From the NCBI RefSeq assembly GCF_003710905.1, contig NZ_RHHV01000014.1, forward strand, positions 124,001 to 188,000: DNA of 64,000 nt. Reading direction: 5' to 3'. Below, piece by piece: positions 44,394 through 53,249 of this stretch (within the stretch, counting starts at the first letter, position 1; each line of letters begins with the position of its first letter). The notes below the pieces were generated by a model. The model worked only from the letters and a program-made list of their open reading frames with translations, had not been told where the DNA came from and searched no databases. Origin of the DNA: Brevibacillus parabrevis. GTDB lineage: Bacteria > Bacillota > Bacilli > Brevibacillales > Brevibacillaceae. Position numbers and translations under genes: made by a program.

Positions 44394-44501
44394 ATGGAAG
44401 ATATGAAAAAATTGAAGCGGATGTTGCTGGTGACGAGTTCCCTTGGATTTGCCGTTTTTGCCATGGTAGTCATAACGGAAATCGTGCGAATCTCTCTGTA
44501 G
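44394..44501 (+). CDS. Small single-helix membrane protein, 35 aa
   Basis: ATG at 44394 behind GAGGGAATTTTAT. A basic start (MEDMKKLKRM) is followed by a hydrophobic helix (LLVTSSLGFAVFAMVVITEI) and the end VRISL. No known family recognised. A terminator follows. Confidence 0.6.
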   Translation: MEDMKKLKRMLLVTSSLGFAVFAMVVITEIVRISL

Positions 44502-44530
44502 CATGGCCAAACAAGTTTGCGTATAAAGCG

Positions 44531-44570
44531 AAAAGCTTGCTTCCCGTAAATGGGAGTGCAAGCTTTTCTT
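44531..44570. terminator. Bidirectional terminator
   Basis: Arms AAAAGCTTGC and GCAAGCTTTT between the microprotein gene and the convergent permease gene. Confidence 0.8.
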
Positions 44571-44579
44571 TTTGCTTTC

Positions 44580-46013
44580 TTATAGGTTGTCCGCTTTGCG
44601 ATAAGAGCCAAGATCGTTTTTCGGTTGTGGCTCCAGTCGGTTTTTGAAGCGGTATTGGTAAATGAGGATCGCGATAATCATGAACGGCACCCCGCAGTAA
44701 AGGGCAATTCGCTGCTCCGGATCGAAGGCCAGGCTCACGAGAACGGTCAAGTTCAAGATCAACGAAACCAACGGAAGGACCGGATACCAAGGCGTGCGGA
44801 ATTTCAGGTCTTCCAGTTTGCCGCCGTTTTTCAGATAATGGCGACGGAAAGCGAGCTGCGAAGCCGAAATGGAGATCCAGCCCACTTGTGCCCCCAGACC
44901 AGCGATAGACAAAAGCACCATAAACACGGTATCTTCCGCGAAAAAGCCAGACAACAGCGAGAGCAAGGAGATCGCGAAGGTAATCATGAGCGCATTCATC
45001 GGAATACCTTTGCGGTTTACAATCGCCAGTTTGCGGGAAGCCATTTTCTCGTTGGACAAGGAGTAGAGCATCCGGGTTGCGGCGTACAAGCCGGAGTTTG
45101 CTACGGACAGCAGGGCAGTCAATACGACGAAGTTCATGATGTCTGCCGCATAAGGGATTCCGATGCTGTCGAATACGACGACAAACGGGCTTTCGATAAC
45201 GCCGGCTTGCTGGTGAGGGATCATCCCTGCCACAATCGCAATCGCCAAAATGAAGAAGACGAGCGTGCGCCAAACTGTAGCGCGAATCGATTTCGGAATC
45301 GTTTTTTCCGGTTCTTTGCTCTCGCCTGCCGCGATACCGATCAATTCGGTACCCTGGAAGGAGAAGTTCACCGTGATCATCGTCATCAGCAACCCGGTAA
45401 TTCCGTGGGGAAGCAGTGAGGTGCTGGTGAAGTTGGAGAACATCGGAGCAGGTTGTCCATTTTTCATGTCGATCAAGCCGAACATGGCCGCGCCACCCAA
45501 AATGATAAACAGGATGATAGCGCTTACTTTAATGCTGGAAAACCAAAACTCGGACTCACCGAACGCACGAGCAGAAAGCGCATTCAACAGGAACAAAAGG
45601 ACACCGAAGATGGCGCACCACATCCAGACAGGCGAGTCTGGAAACCAACGTTGCATCAACAGACCGGACGACAAAAGCTCCAGGGCAACCGTTACCGCCC
45701 AACCGAGCCAGTACAGCCAACCTACTCCAAAACCGAGGGACGGACTTACGAACCGGGTCATGTAGGTCTGGAACGAACCGGCAACAGGCATGGCGACGGT
45801 CAATTCGCCGAGGCAGAGCATGGTGAGGTACATGATGAATCCGCCCACCAGAAAAGAAAGGATCGTACCAATAGGGCCAGCCTGGCTGAGAGTATAGCCT
45901 GAACCGAGAAACAGTCCGGTTCCGATTACGCCTCCAAGAGAAATCATGAAGAGGTGCCTACTGTTCATACTGCGTTTTAGTTCATTGTTCTGTTCGTTGC
46001 TGCTTGGTGTCAT
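44580..46013 (-). CDS. rocE: Amino-acid permease, RocE-like
   Basis: 477 residues, twelve helices, APC/AAT family (ISLGGVIGTGLFLGSGYTL at the N-terminus, PVAGSFQTYMTRFVSP after TM3). It has a SigL-type promoter almost identical to that of rocD and is next to rocR. Therefore an arginine/ornithine permease is the best reading, by context. Sequence alone could also fit S-methylmethionine or GABA permeases. Confidence 0.78.
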   Translation of the reverse strand: MTPSSNEQNNELKRSMNSRHLFMISLGGVIGTGLFLGSGYTLSQAGPIGTILSFLVGGFIMYLTMLCLGELTVAMPVAGSFQTYMTRFVSPSLGFGVGWLYWLGWAVTVALELLSSGLLMQRWFPDSPVWMWCAIFGVLLFLLNALSARAFGESEFWFSSIKVSAIILFIILGGAAMFGLIDMKNGQPAPMFSNFTSTSLLPHGITGLLMTMITVNFSFQGTELIGIAAGESKEPEKTIPKSIRATVWRTLVFFILAIAIVAGMIPHQQAGVIESPFVVVFDSIGIPYAADIMNFVVLTALLSVANSGLYAATRMLYSLSNEKMASRKLAIVNRKGIPMNALMITFAISLLSLLSGFFAEDTVFMVLLSIAGLGAQVGWISISASQLAFRRHYLKNGGKLEDLKFRTPWYPVLPLVSLILNLTVLVSLAFDPEQRIALYCGVPFMIIAILIYQYRFKNRLEPQPKNDLGSYRKADNL

Positions 46014-46077
46014 ATAACCCTCTCCTTCACGCGAGAAATATTGATTCGATGAATGCGTTTTCAGGCGCGATATATGC

Positions 46078-46176
46078 TCTGCAAGAATGATACCAAATGA
46101 AACGGCCCAAGCAAATCGACTTTTGCAGGTAGTTTATGGAGAAAAGTGCAAAACAAATCGGCACACTTGTGCAAAA
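46078..46176 (-). promoter_or_regulatory. SigL (sigma-54) promoter and RocR-type half-sites for rocE
   Basis: Minus-strand TTGGTATCATTCTTGCA (46080-46096) matches the -24/-12 consensus. Upstream, half-sites TTTTGCA (46121-46127) and TGCAAAA (46147-46153, 46170-46176) resemble those ahead of rocD. Confidence 0.82.
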
Positions 46177-46182
46177 AAAATG

Positions 46183-46206
46183 AAAAAACGCCAAGAAATT
46201 TGGCGT
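46183..46206 (-). terminator. Terminator after rocR
   Basis: Minus-strand stem ACGCCAA / TTGGCGT then TTTTTT; it separates rocR from the rocE promoter region. Confidence 0.75.
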
Positions 46207-46228
46207 CATGAAAAAATGAAGCTGTTTT

Positions 46229-47638
46229 TTATCCTTTGATTCCCAATTTGCGCAAGCGATATTGCAAGCTTTGCCGACTGATTTGCAGCTCCTTGGCCGC
46301 CCGGGAAATATTGCCGTGGTAACGATCGACGACGTGGTGAATATAGGCGGTTTCGAACTCCTGCATCGTTTCTTTCAATGATTTTCCTTCTTCGATAAAA
46401 GGAAGCGAACGGGGCGGCGCTTGTTCGATCACGACGGCGCTTGCAGGGGAGCGGCGCAAAAAATGCAGCGGCAGATGCTCGTAGCGGATCATCGTCTCGT
46501 CCACCATCAAATTCATCGCGCCTTCGATGAGATGCTGCAACTCGCGGACATTACCCGGCCAGTCATGCTCCTGGAAAAATTGCAGGACATCCGCCGAGAC
46601 ACCCGCGACTTCCATTTGAAACAGCTCGTTGTACTTTTCGATAAAATGCGAGACGAGCATGGGAATATCTTCTTTGCGTTCCCGCAGCGGGGGCAAAAAC
46701 AGCGTGACGACGCCGAGGCGGTAGTACAAATCTTTTCGCAGGTGCGAATTGGCGATGGCCTCGACAGGGTCTTCGTTGATGGCGGCGATGATGCGCACGT
46801 CAATGGCCCGGTCCTTCGTGTCGCCGATGCGCCGGATCGACTTCTCCTGGAGGGCGCGCAACAATTTTGCTTGCAGAGGCATACTAAGCGAGTTGATTTC
46901 GTCCAGAAACAAAGTGCCGCCCTCTGCCTGTTCGAACAAGCCAGGTCTTTCCACGGCTCCGGTAAAAGCGCCGCGTGCCGTGCCGAACAGCAAGCCTTCA
47001 ATGAGGCTGTCGGGAAGCGCTGCGCAGTTTTGCGAAATAAGCGGGCCGGATGAGCGCAGACTGGCGTTGTGAATGCTTTGCACGAACAGTTCTTTTCCGG
47101 CTCCGGTTTCGCCGACGACGAGGACGGAGGAGGAGGTGCGCGCCGCGCGTTTGGCGTTTTCAATCACATCGAGAATCGGGCCGCTTTTGCCGATAATCTG
47201 CTCAAAGGTGTAGCGGGAGCCGTTTTTGGCAAGCAGGTTTTCCCTGATCAGCCGTTCCATCTTCGTCACATCGTTGGCAATCTCCATCGCGCCGATGATT
47301 TGCCCGTTTTCGATGATCGGGTACGTGTTGTTGATCGTCGTAATTTCTTTTTGCTTGTCATTGAAATACGTTTGCCGCGTATTGCGTATGCTATTTCCTG
47401 TTCGCAAGCAGGTGAGCAGCGTGCTCTCCTGACCGCTGTGGAATTGGAACACTTCCGACAGAGGCTTGTGCAGAACGTCTTGGCGGGCCATCGACTCCAG
47501 CTCGGTCATTTTCTGGTTGTACACAATCGTCGTGCCAGTGGCGTCAATCACGTGGACGCCCTCGTTCATTCTGTCCAGGATATGTTCGTAAATGCGCAAA
47601 AACGTGTCGAGGGAAGATTCTTGCCTTGAAGTCGACAC
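46229..47638 (-). CDS. rocR: RocR-like sigma-54-dependent activator
   Basis: 469 residues: PAS-type sensor (about 15-120), AAA+ domain (about 145-380) with Walker A GETGAGKE and the sigma-54 contact loop GAFTGA, Walker B GGTLFLDE, and a Fis-type C-terminal HTH (NISRAAKELQISRQSLQYRL). In B. subtilis RocR responds to ornithine or citrulline and activates roc genes. It lies between rocE and rocD, each of which has a SigL promoter. GTG at 47638 behind AAAGGCTGGTG. Confidence 0.87.
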   Translation of the reverse strand: MSTSRQESSLDTFLRIYEHILDRMNEGVHVIDATGTTIVYNQKMTELESMARQDVLHKPLSEVFQFHSGQESTLLTCLRTGNSIRNTRQTYFNDKQKEITTINNTYPIIENGQIIGAMEIANDVTKMERLIRENLLAKNGSRYTFEQIIGKSGPILDVIENAKRAARTSSSVLVVGETGAGKELFVQSIHNASLRSSGPLISQNCAALPDSLIEGLLFGTARGAFTGAVERPGLFEQAEGGTLFLDEINSLSMPLQAKLLRALQEKSIRRIGDTKDRAIDVRIIAAINEDPVEAIANSHLRKDLYYRLGVVTLFLPPLRERKEDIPMLVSHFIEKYNELFQMEVAGVSADVLQFFQEHDWPGNVRELQHLIEGAMNLMVDETMIRYEHLPLHFLRRSPASAVVIEQAPPRSLPFIEEGKSLKETMQEFETAYIHHVVDRYHGNISRAAKELQISRQSLQYRLRKLGIKG

Positions 47639-47691
47639 AATGGGTCACCAGCCTTTCTTCGTGACAGTATCATATCATAGAACAGGCGATG

Positions 47692-47808
47692 TGCAAAATG
47701 TCTATGCACCTGCAAAATTATAAGGAAAACGCATGCAAAAAAATTTTGCTGAAAACGGATTCCATTGCGCCGTTTCGCACGTTTTTTATATTGGCATCAT
47801 TCTTGCTT
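47692..47808 (+). promoter_or_regulatory. SigL (sigma-54) promoter and RocR upstream sites for rocD
   Basis: TTGGCATCATTCTTGCTT (47791-47808) is a near-consensus -24/-12 promoter. Upstream there are TGCAAAA half-sites at 47692-47698 and 47711-47717, and a full inverted repeat GCAAAA-AAA-TTTTGC at 47735-47749. The arrangement matches known RocR activation. Confidence 0.88.
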
Positions 47809-47847
47809 GATTAAGATTGGCAAGTGAAACCGAAGGAGGCTACCACC

Positions 47848-49059
47848 ATGACGAAAACAAAAGTTGTCATTGATCAAACCGAAAAATACGGCGCACACAA
47901 CTACCATCCGCTGCCGATCGTCATTTCCAAAGCAGAAGGTGTTTGGGTAGAAGATCCAGAAGGTAACAAATACTTGGATATGCTGAGTGCTTACTCCGCT
48001 TTGAACCAAGGCCACCGCCATCCACGCATCATTCAGGCGTTGAAAGATCAGGCAGACAAAGTGACATTGACTTCCCGCGCTTTTTACAATGACCAACTGG
48101 GCGAGTTTTACGAAAAGCTGTCCGCATTGACTGGCAAAGACATGATCCTGCCGATGAACACGGGTGCGGAAGCAGTAGAAACCGCTCTCAAAGCTGTTCG
48201 CCGCTGGGCTTACGATGTGAAAAAAGTACCGGAAAACCAGGCAGAAATCATCGTCTGTGAAGGAAACTTCCACGGCCGTACCGTAACGATTACTTCTTTC
48301 TCTTCTGCGGAAGAGTACAGACGCGGCTTCGGACCGTTCACTCCAGGCTTCAAAATCATCCCTTACGGCGATATTGAAGCACTCAAGCAAGCGATTACAC
48401 CAAACACCGCAGCATTCATGCTGGAGCCGATTCAGGGCGAAGCGGGCATTATCATTCCGACAGAAGGCTTCTTGAAGGAAGCACAAGCTGTATGTAAAGC
48501 AAACAACGTGCTGCTCGTGAGCGACGAAATCCAAACAGGCTTTGGCCGTACCGGAAAACTGTTCGCAAGCGATTGGGAAGGCGTCAAGCCAGACATGTAC
48601 ATCATGGGGAAAGCGCTCGGCGGCGGGGTATTCCCGATCTCTGCTGTAGCTGCTGACAAAGAAATCCTCAGCGTGTTCGAGCCAGGTTCCCACGGCTCCA
48701 CTTTTGGCGGAAACCCGCTTGGTTGCGCAGTAGCGATTGCCGCTATGGACGTACTTGCCGATGAAGGTCTCGTGCAACGCTCCCTGGAAATGGGAACGTA
48801 CTTCATGGAAAAACTGCGTGAAATCAACAACCCGATCATCAAAGAAATTCGCGGTCGCGGTCTGTTCATCGGACTGGAACTGACTACAGCGGCTCGTCCA
48901 TACTGCGAGAAGCTGAAAGAACTGGGCCTCTTGTGCAAAGAGACTCACGAAACAACGATCCGCTTTGCCCCGCCGCTCGTGATCAGCAAAGAAGATCTCG
49001 ATTGGGCAATCGATCGCATCAAGCAAGTGCTGCACGTATCGGAAACTGCAAACGCGTAA
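47848..49059 (+). CDS. rocD: Ornithine aminotransferase
   Basis: Converts ornithine and 2-oxoglutarate to glutamate semialdehyde and glutamate. 403 residues, class III PLP aminotransferase: [47 protein letters not shown] and the PLP lysine in [12 protein letters not shown] (about residue 255). ATG at 47848 behind GAAGGAGGCTACC. SigL/RocR-controlled. Confidence 0.95.
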   Translation: MTKTKVVIDQTEKYGAHNYHPLPIVISKAEGVWVEDPEGNKYLDMLSAYSALNQGHRHPRIIQALKDQADKVTLTSRAFYNDQLGEFYEKLSALTGKDMILPMNTGAEAVETALKAVRRWAYDVKKVPENQAEIIVCEGNFHGRTVTITSFSSAEEYRRGFGPFTPGFKIIPYGDIEALKQAITPNTAAFMLEPIQGEAGIIIPTEGFLKEAQAVCKANNVLLVSDEIQTGFGRTGKLFASDWEGVKPDMYIMGKALGGGVFPISAVAADKEILSVFEPGSHGSTFGGNPLGCAVAIAAMDVLADEGLVQRSLEMGTYFMEKLREINNPIIKEIRGRGLFIGLELTTAARPYCEKLKELGLLCKETHETTIRFAPPLVISKEDLDWAIDRIKQVLHVSETANA

Positions 49060-49070
49060 AAACAGAGCAA

Positions 49071-49105
49071 ACAGCCATCCGGCGTCAAGGATGGCTGTTT
49101 TTTTA
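49071..49105 (+). terminator. Terminator after rocD
   Basis: Arms ACAGCCATCC and GGATGGCTGT, then seven T. Confidence 0.85.
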
Positions 49106-49158
49106 TCGTTGGCAGCGCTGAAATCTATCCTTCAATCGTTCGACAAAATTCGACTACC

Positions 49159-49304
49159 TGTGGATAAAAGTGGAAGAAAAATCCACATAGGGAATCCCGC
49201 GTTTTTGTTTGTTACACACAGGCTGCCCACAAGTTACTCACAACATTTCCACATGCTTTGTGGATATCAGAACGGTTGTTCGATACTCTATCATCTGGTA
49301 CAAT
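49159..49304 (+). promoter_or_regulatory. DnaA-box cluster and sda promoter
   Basis: A perfect DnaA box (TGTGGATAA, 49159-49167) plus near-matches AAATCCACA (49179-49187), TTACACACA (49212-49220), TTACTCACA (49234-49242), ATTTCCACA (49245-49253) and TGTGGATAT (49259-49267). The promoter TTGTTC (49276-49281), 17-base spacer and TACAAT (49299-49304) follows at once. In B. subtilis DnaA drives sda from such boxes. Confidence 0.82.
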
Positions 49305-49336
49305 GAACTCATACGACAGGATGGAGGTGAGCAAGG

Positions 49337-49474
49337 GTGAAATACTTGAGTGACCAAATGCTGATAGAAGTATATCATCGTGCTGTCGACCTTCAGCTAG
49401 ATTCTGCTTTTATTGAACTGCTTCGCGAAGAGATGCAGACACGAAACATTCGCATCACACAGGTCAGCGCCTGA
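49337..49474 (+). CDS. sda: Sporulation histidine kinase inhibitor Sda, 45 aa
   Basis: Sda binds the sporulation kinases KinA/KinB and blocks the phosphorelay when DNA replication is disturbed. The 45-residue product starts MKYLSDQMLIEVYHRAVDLQ and continues LDSAFIELLREEM, aligning well with the known Sda hairpin, with a seven-residue extra tail. GTG at 49337 follows GGAGGTGAGCAAGG. Confidence 0.9.
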   Translation: MKYLSDQMLIEVYHRAVDLQLDSAFIELLREEMQTRNIRITQVSA

Positions 49475-49512
49475 GTGCACAGTGCAACCACAACACATAA
49501 GACCTAAACGAC

Positions 49513-49585
49513 AAAGCCATCCTTGGCCATGAGCAGTCCTCCTGATTGATGGGAGCGACTGTTCAGTTAGAGGATGGCTTTTTCT
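49513..49585. terminator. Terminator between sda and convergent gene
   Basis: Arms AAAGCCATCC and GGATGGCTTT with a second internal hairpin (CTCCTGAT-type) in a long loop; T-run after the distal arm. Confidence 0.7.
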
Positions 49586-49615
49586 TTCTTTTTTCAAAAA
49601 CAGTGCCGTGCGGGA

Positions 49616-50119
49616 TCAGGCAGAAAAAAACTCCAGTGCCGTGATTCCGGTAATCGGCGCTTCCTTGTTGAGCAGAACTTCCGGCAAGTAAAAGTAAACC
49701 GGCCCGTCTTCTTTAATCGGTTTTCCGGCCTTGGCAAACTGCAAAATCGCCCGTCTTGCTTCGGAAATCGGCAGGACGATCGGCTCCTGGTTTTCGCGAT
49801 GAAGCCGGACATGGGTGGCTTCAGGCAGCGGAGCGGCGTTAGTGATGAACGGATCGAGCCGAATCCCGTAGTCGCCTTCCAGCACTTTGCGCTCCTCGGC
49901 CAAGCTTTTGCGCTCGGACGGCAGCTGGGCGCCTTCGCGCAATTCCTTGTCCCACTGTGTTCCTGTTCCTTGCAAATATTGCATTTGTTTGGACAAAGCA
50001 GGGTCGTCTTCACCCGTGTACGCGTTCAAATCAAACTTGCGATCGTCGAACACCCAAACAGTCGGGTCCAAAGTGATGGGGTAAGTTACGGCCCCTTTAA
50101 ACACGATAACATCAGACAT
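49616..50119 (-). CDS. Hypothetical protein, 167 aa
   Basis: Not recognised. The product is soluble with a beta-rich start (VIVFKGAVTYPITLDPTVWV), a charged middle and an end block rich in Pro and Ile (GPVYFYLPEVLLNKEAPITG). ATG at 50119 behind CGGAGGTATGC. Confidence 0.75.
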   Translation of the reverse strand: MSDVIVFKGAVTYPITLDPTVWVFDDRKFDLNAYTGEDDPALSKQMQYLQGTGTQWDKELREGAQLPSERKSLAEERKVLEGDYGIRLDPFITNAAPLPEATHVRLHRENQEPIVLPISEARRAILQFAKAGKPIKEDGPVYFYLPEVLLNKEAPITGITALEFFSA

Positions 50120-50300
50120 GATGCATACCTCCGTCATCTTTCTCAATCATCTAGCATTTTACTATACCTTTTTGAAAAAGGGCAAACGCTGCTTTCGCCT
50201 CACGCTTGGACAATCTTGCCAAGAGGGGGTATGCTGGACATAGTTGTAAAAATAAAGGACAAAATGGCCGGAAGCTTTCGGATATGCGGGAGGGGACAAC

Positions 50301-51470
50301 GTGTACGACTTTGATGCGAGAATCGAGCGAAGAGGGACAGACAGTGTAAAATGGGACATTGACAATCCAAAAGTCAACGGAGAAGGCGTGCTGCCGATGT
50401 GGGTGGCCGACATGGACTTCGCATGTCCCAAGGAAGTGACGGAAGCGATCACGCAGCGGGCGATGCACCCGATCTACGGGTATCCGCTGAAAAGCGCGGC
50501 TTTTTATGAAAGCTTGCAGGAGTGGATACAGAGACGGTATGGAGTAGAGGTGCAGACGAGCTGGATGACGGGCATTCCCGGTGTGATTCCTGGCATTCAT
50601 GTGGCGATAGAGGCATATACATCACCAGGGGAGCGCGTCCTGATCCAGACTCCCGTGTACCATCCGTTTTTTCATGCGGTGGAAAATCGCGGCAGGCAAG
50701 TCGTGCGCAGCTCCTTGGTGGAGCAAAATGGGCATTATGAGATGGACTGGGATGATTTGGCGAACAAGCTGAGCGATCCACGGGTAAAGCTGATGCTTCT
50801 GTGCAGTCCGCACAATCCGGTTGGACGGGTCTGGACGAGGCAGGAGCTTGTGCGATTGGGCACGCTCTGCGTGGAGCACGGGGTCGTCGTCGTGGCGGAT
50901 GAGATTCACGCCGATCTGGTCTATGAAAAAGGCAGCCACGTTCCGTACTACTCGTTGCCAACGGAGCTGGCGAGGCAGAGCGTCACGTTTTTGGCGGCAT
51001 CGAAAACATTCAATCTGGCAGGATTGTTTACTTCCTACCTGTTGACGGAAAATCGCCAATTGCTGCGTGACTTTGCCGTGACGGCTTCGCGAATGGGCTG
51101 TGAAAATGTGAACCTGTTCGGGATGGAGGCGACGATTGCTGCCTATCGCTACGGGGAGCCGTGGCTCGAAGCTTTGCTTTCCTACTTGCACAAAAACGCG
51201 ACTTATATGAGCCGCTTTTTGGCCGAGCACGTGCCAGCGGTTCGCATGCCGGTTCCGCAAGCGACGTATTTGGGCTGGATGGACTTTCGCAGCCTGGGAC
51301 TGAAACAGGCCGAGTTGAGCAGCCTGCTTCGGGAGAAAGGCAAGCTCGGCTTTCAGGACGGCCTTGTGTTCGGCCAGGAAGGGGAAGGCTTCCAGCGCGT
51401 CAATTTTGCTTGCCCTCACTCTGTCGTTGTGGAAGCGATGGAGCGGCTGAAGCGGGCGATCGTGGAATAG
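50301..51470 (+). CDS. patB: PLP-dependent C-S lyase / aminotransferase (PatB/MalY type)
   Basis: 389 residues, class I/II fold. The family opening is RRGTDSVKWD and the core has MWVADMDFACPKEV, SPHNPVGRVW, VVADEIHADL and the PLP lysine in AASKTFNLAG. PatB/MalY enzymes have cystathionine beta-lyase activity. GTG at 50301 behind GGGAGGGGACAAC. A promoter TTGCCA-17-CATAGT lies at 50216-50244. Confidence 0.9.
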   Translation: MYDFDARIERRGTDSVKWDIDNPKVNGEGVLPMWVADMDFACPKEVTEAITQRAMHPIYGYPLKSAAFYESLQEWIQRRYGVEVQTSWMTGIPGVIPGIHVAIEAYTSPGERVLIQTPVYHPFFHAVENRGRQVVRSSLVEQNGHYEMDWDDLANKLSDPRVKLMLLCSPHNPVGRVWTRQELVRLGTLCVEHGVVVVADEIHADLVYEKGSHVPYYSLPTELARQSVTFLAASKTFNLAGLFTSYLLTENRQLLRDFAVTASRMGCENVNLFGMEATIAAYRYGEPWLEALLSYLHKNATYMSRFLAEHVPAVRMPVPQATYLGWMDFRSLGLKQAELSSLLREKGKLGFQDGLVFGQEGEGFQRVNFACPHSVVVEAMERLKRAIVE

Positions 51471-51551
51471 CGTCCCACAATTTGACAGCCGACGCATTCA
51501 AATCTACAATCTATTCATATGCATCACGAGTATGGATAGAGGGGATAACAG

Positions 51552-52484
51552 ATGGACATCGAGAGTGCATCCAATCAATTGGCCGAGAAAGTACAAGCGG
51601 CCAGCGAATATACAGGACAAGGCAAGGTAGCAGCATATATACCCGAATTGGCAAAAGTAGACGCGCGCATGCTGGGCGCGGCCGTCTGTATGCCAGACGG
51701 GACGATTGTATCAGCGGGAGACGCGGATGTTCCCTTCACCCTACAGAGCATTTCGAAAATTTTCTCGCTGGTCGTCGCCCTGTGCCAAAACGGACACAAG
51801 CATGTATTTGAGCGGGTGGGCAAGGAGCCTACAGGCGACCCGTTCAATTCGATTATCAAGCTGGAGACGATCAAGCCGCACAAGCCGCTCAACCCGATGA
51901 TCAACGCCGGGGCGATCGCGGTTGCGGGAATGATCCAGGGCAATGGCGTAGAAGAGCGTCTGGACGCGATTCTGGGCCTGCTGCGCAGCGTTACGGGGAA
52001 TCGTGGGCTGTCTGTCAATGAAGCGGTTTACCGCTCGGAAAAGCGAACGGCTGACCGCAATCGCGCGCTCGCCTGGTTTTTGAAGGACAGCGGAGTGCTG
52101 ACCACGGATGTGGAAGAGACGCTTGATCTGTACTTCCGTCATTGCGCCATCGAGGTAACGGCAAAAGATGTGGCGAGATTGGGCATGGTGCTCGCCGCCG
52201 ATGGCATTATCCCTCATACAGGCGAAAGAATCATTCCACGCGAGGTTGCTCGCATATGCAAGACTTTCATGGTGACTTGCGGGATGTACAACGCATCCGG
52301 GGAGTTTGCCATCGATGTCGGGATTCCGGCGAAAAGCGGAGTGGCTGGCGGCATTATGGCAGCTGTGCCGCAACGGATGGGGATCGGCGTGTTCGGCCCT
52401 GCTCTGGATGAAAAAGGAAATTCGGTTGCCGGAGTCAAGTTGCTTGAGCTTCTCTCACAAGAATGGAATCTTGGTATCTTTTAG
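51552..52484 (+). CDS. glsA: Glutaminase
   Basis: Hydrolyses glutamine to glutamate and ammonia. 310 residues of the serine-dependent beta-lactamase-like fold: catalytic S-x-x-K in LQSISKIFSL (about residues 65-68), NPMINAGAIAV, SEKRTADRNRALAWFLKD and KSGVAGGIMA. Length is normal for the family. ATG at 51552 behind GAGGGGATAACAG. Confidence 0.95.
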   Translation: MDIESASNQLAEKVQAASEYTGQGKVAAYIPELAKVDARMLGAAVCMPDGTIVSAGDADVPFTLQSISKIFSLVVALCQNGHKHVFERVGKEPTGDPFNSIIKLETIKPHKPLNPMINAGAIAVAGMIQGNGVEERLDAILGLLRSVTGNRGLSVNEAVYRSEKRTADRNRALAWFLKDSGVLTTDVEETLDLYFRHCAIEVTAKDVARLGMVLAADGIIPHTGERIIPREVARICKTFMVTCGMYNASGEFAIDVGIPAKSGVAGGIMAAVPQRMGIGVFGPALDEKGNSVAGVKLLELLSQEWNLGIF

Positions 52485-52577
52485 CTTCTTGCAGTTGATC
52501 TAGCTTCTCCCCTTTTCAAATGGCCCAGAATCGCGTACTATGTATGATAAGGATGGAGGCAAACGGAGGGATAGGTT

Positions 52578-52859
52578 TTGACAGAAATTAAAGTTCCTGA
52601 CTTGGAACAGAAAGCGCTAGCACTGCTTAAAGCGGACGCAGACAAGATTTACAAGCTAATCGACGTGCAGATGGAAAACCTGACCATGCCGCAGTGCCCA
52701 CTGTATGAAGAAGTGCTTGATACACAAATGTTCGGGCTTTCCCGTGAAGTAGAGTATGCAGTGCGACTTGGACTGATTGGTGAAGAAATCGGCCGTGATA
52801 TCATGGGTTCATTGGAGCGCAAGCTGGCGACTCTCCATGAACTGTTCAACCAAAAGTAA
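52578..52859 (+). CDS. ylaN: YlaN family (UPF0358) protein
   Basis: 93 residues, nearly superimposable on the known YlaN core: [58 protein letters not shown]. YlaN proteins are linked to iron homeostasis and Fur in other Bacillota. TTG at 52578 behind ACGGAGGGATAGG. Confidence 0.93.
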   Translation: MTEIKVPDLEQKALALLKADADKIYKLIDVQMENLTMPQCPLYEEVLDTQMFGLSREVEYAVRLGLIGEEIGRDIMGSLERKLATLHELFNQK

Positions 52860-52943
52860 GGCGAGGAGAGCGGTGATCATCCTCGCTTTTCGTTTTTTTT
52901 TGAAAAAAGTCTTGCCTATTTGTGTTGTATATATTAAATTTAA

Positions 52944-53222
52944 CACTAGCATTTCAATAACAACTAAAATGCAATGACGGAGACCAGTACACGAATGACA
53001 TCGCTTGACAGGGAGAAGCTGCCGAAGACTGCAAGCAGCTTTGAAGTGAGCCTCGTGAAATTCCCTCCAGAGCAGCCCTTTGAACGGCGCAGGCCAAGTA
53101 GGAGGAAACGGGTCATTCCGTTAACGATGAGCAAGTGAAGTGCCGGGAACGTCCTATGTTCTTGGTGCTTAATCAGGGTGGTACCGCGAACAGACTCGTC
53201 CCTTTTTTGGACGGGTTTTTTT
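52944..53222 (+). promoter_or_regulatory. T-box leader 1 (phenylalanine-type specifier TTC)
   Basis: Stem I: lower helix GGAG/CTCC (52979-52982, 53066-53069), 5' loop ACCAGTA, upper helix CACGA/TCGTG, and 3' loop AAATTCC with TTC at 53062-53064. The T-box AGGGTGGTACCGCG is at 53175-53188. The terminator CTCGTCC/GGACGGG with T-run ends near 53222. A promoter TTGCCT-17-TAAATT may precede it (about 52911-52939). Confidence 0.88.
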
Positions 53223-53249
53223 ATATTTAGCCGACCCCCTGCATAGGAA

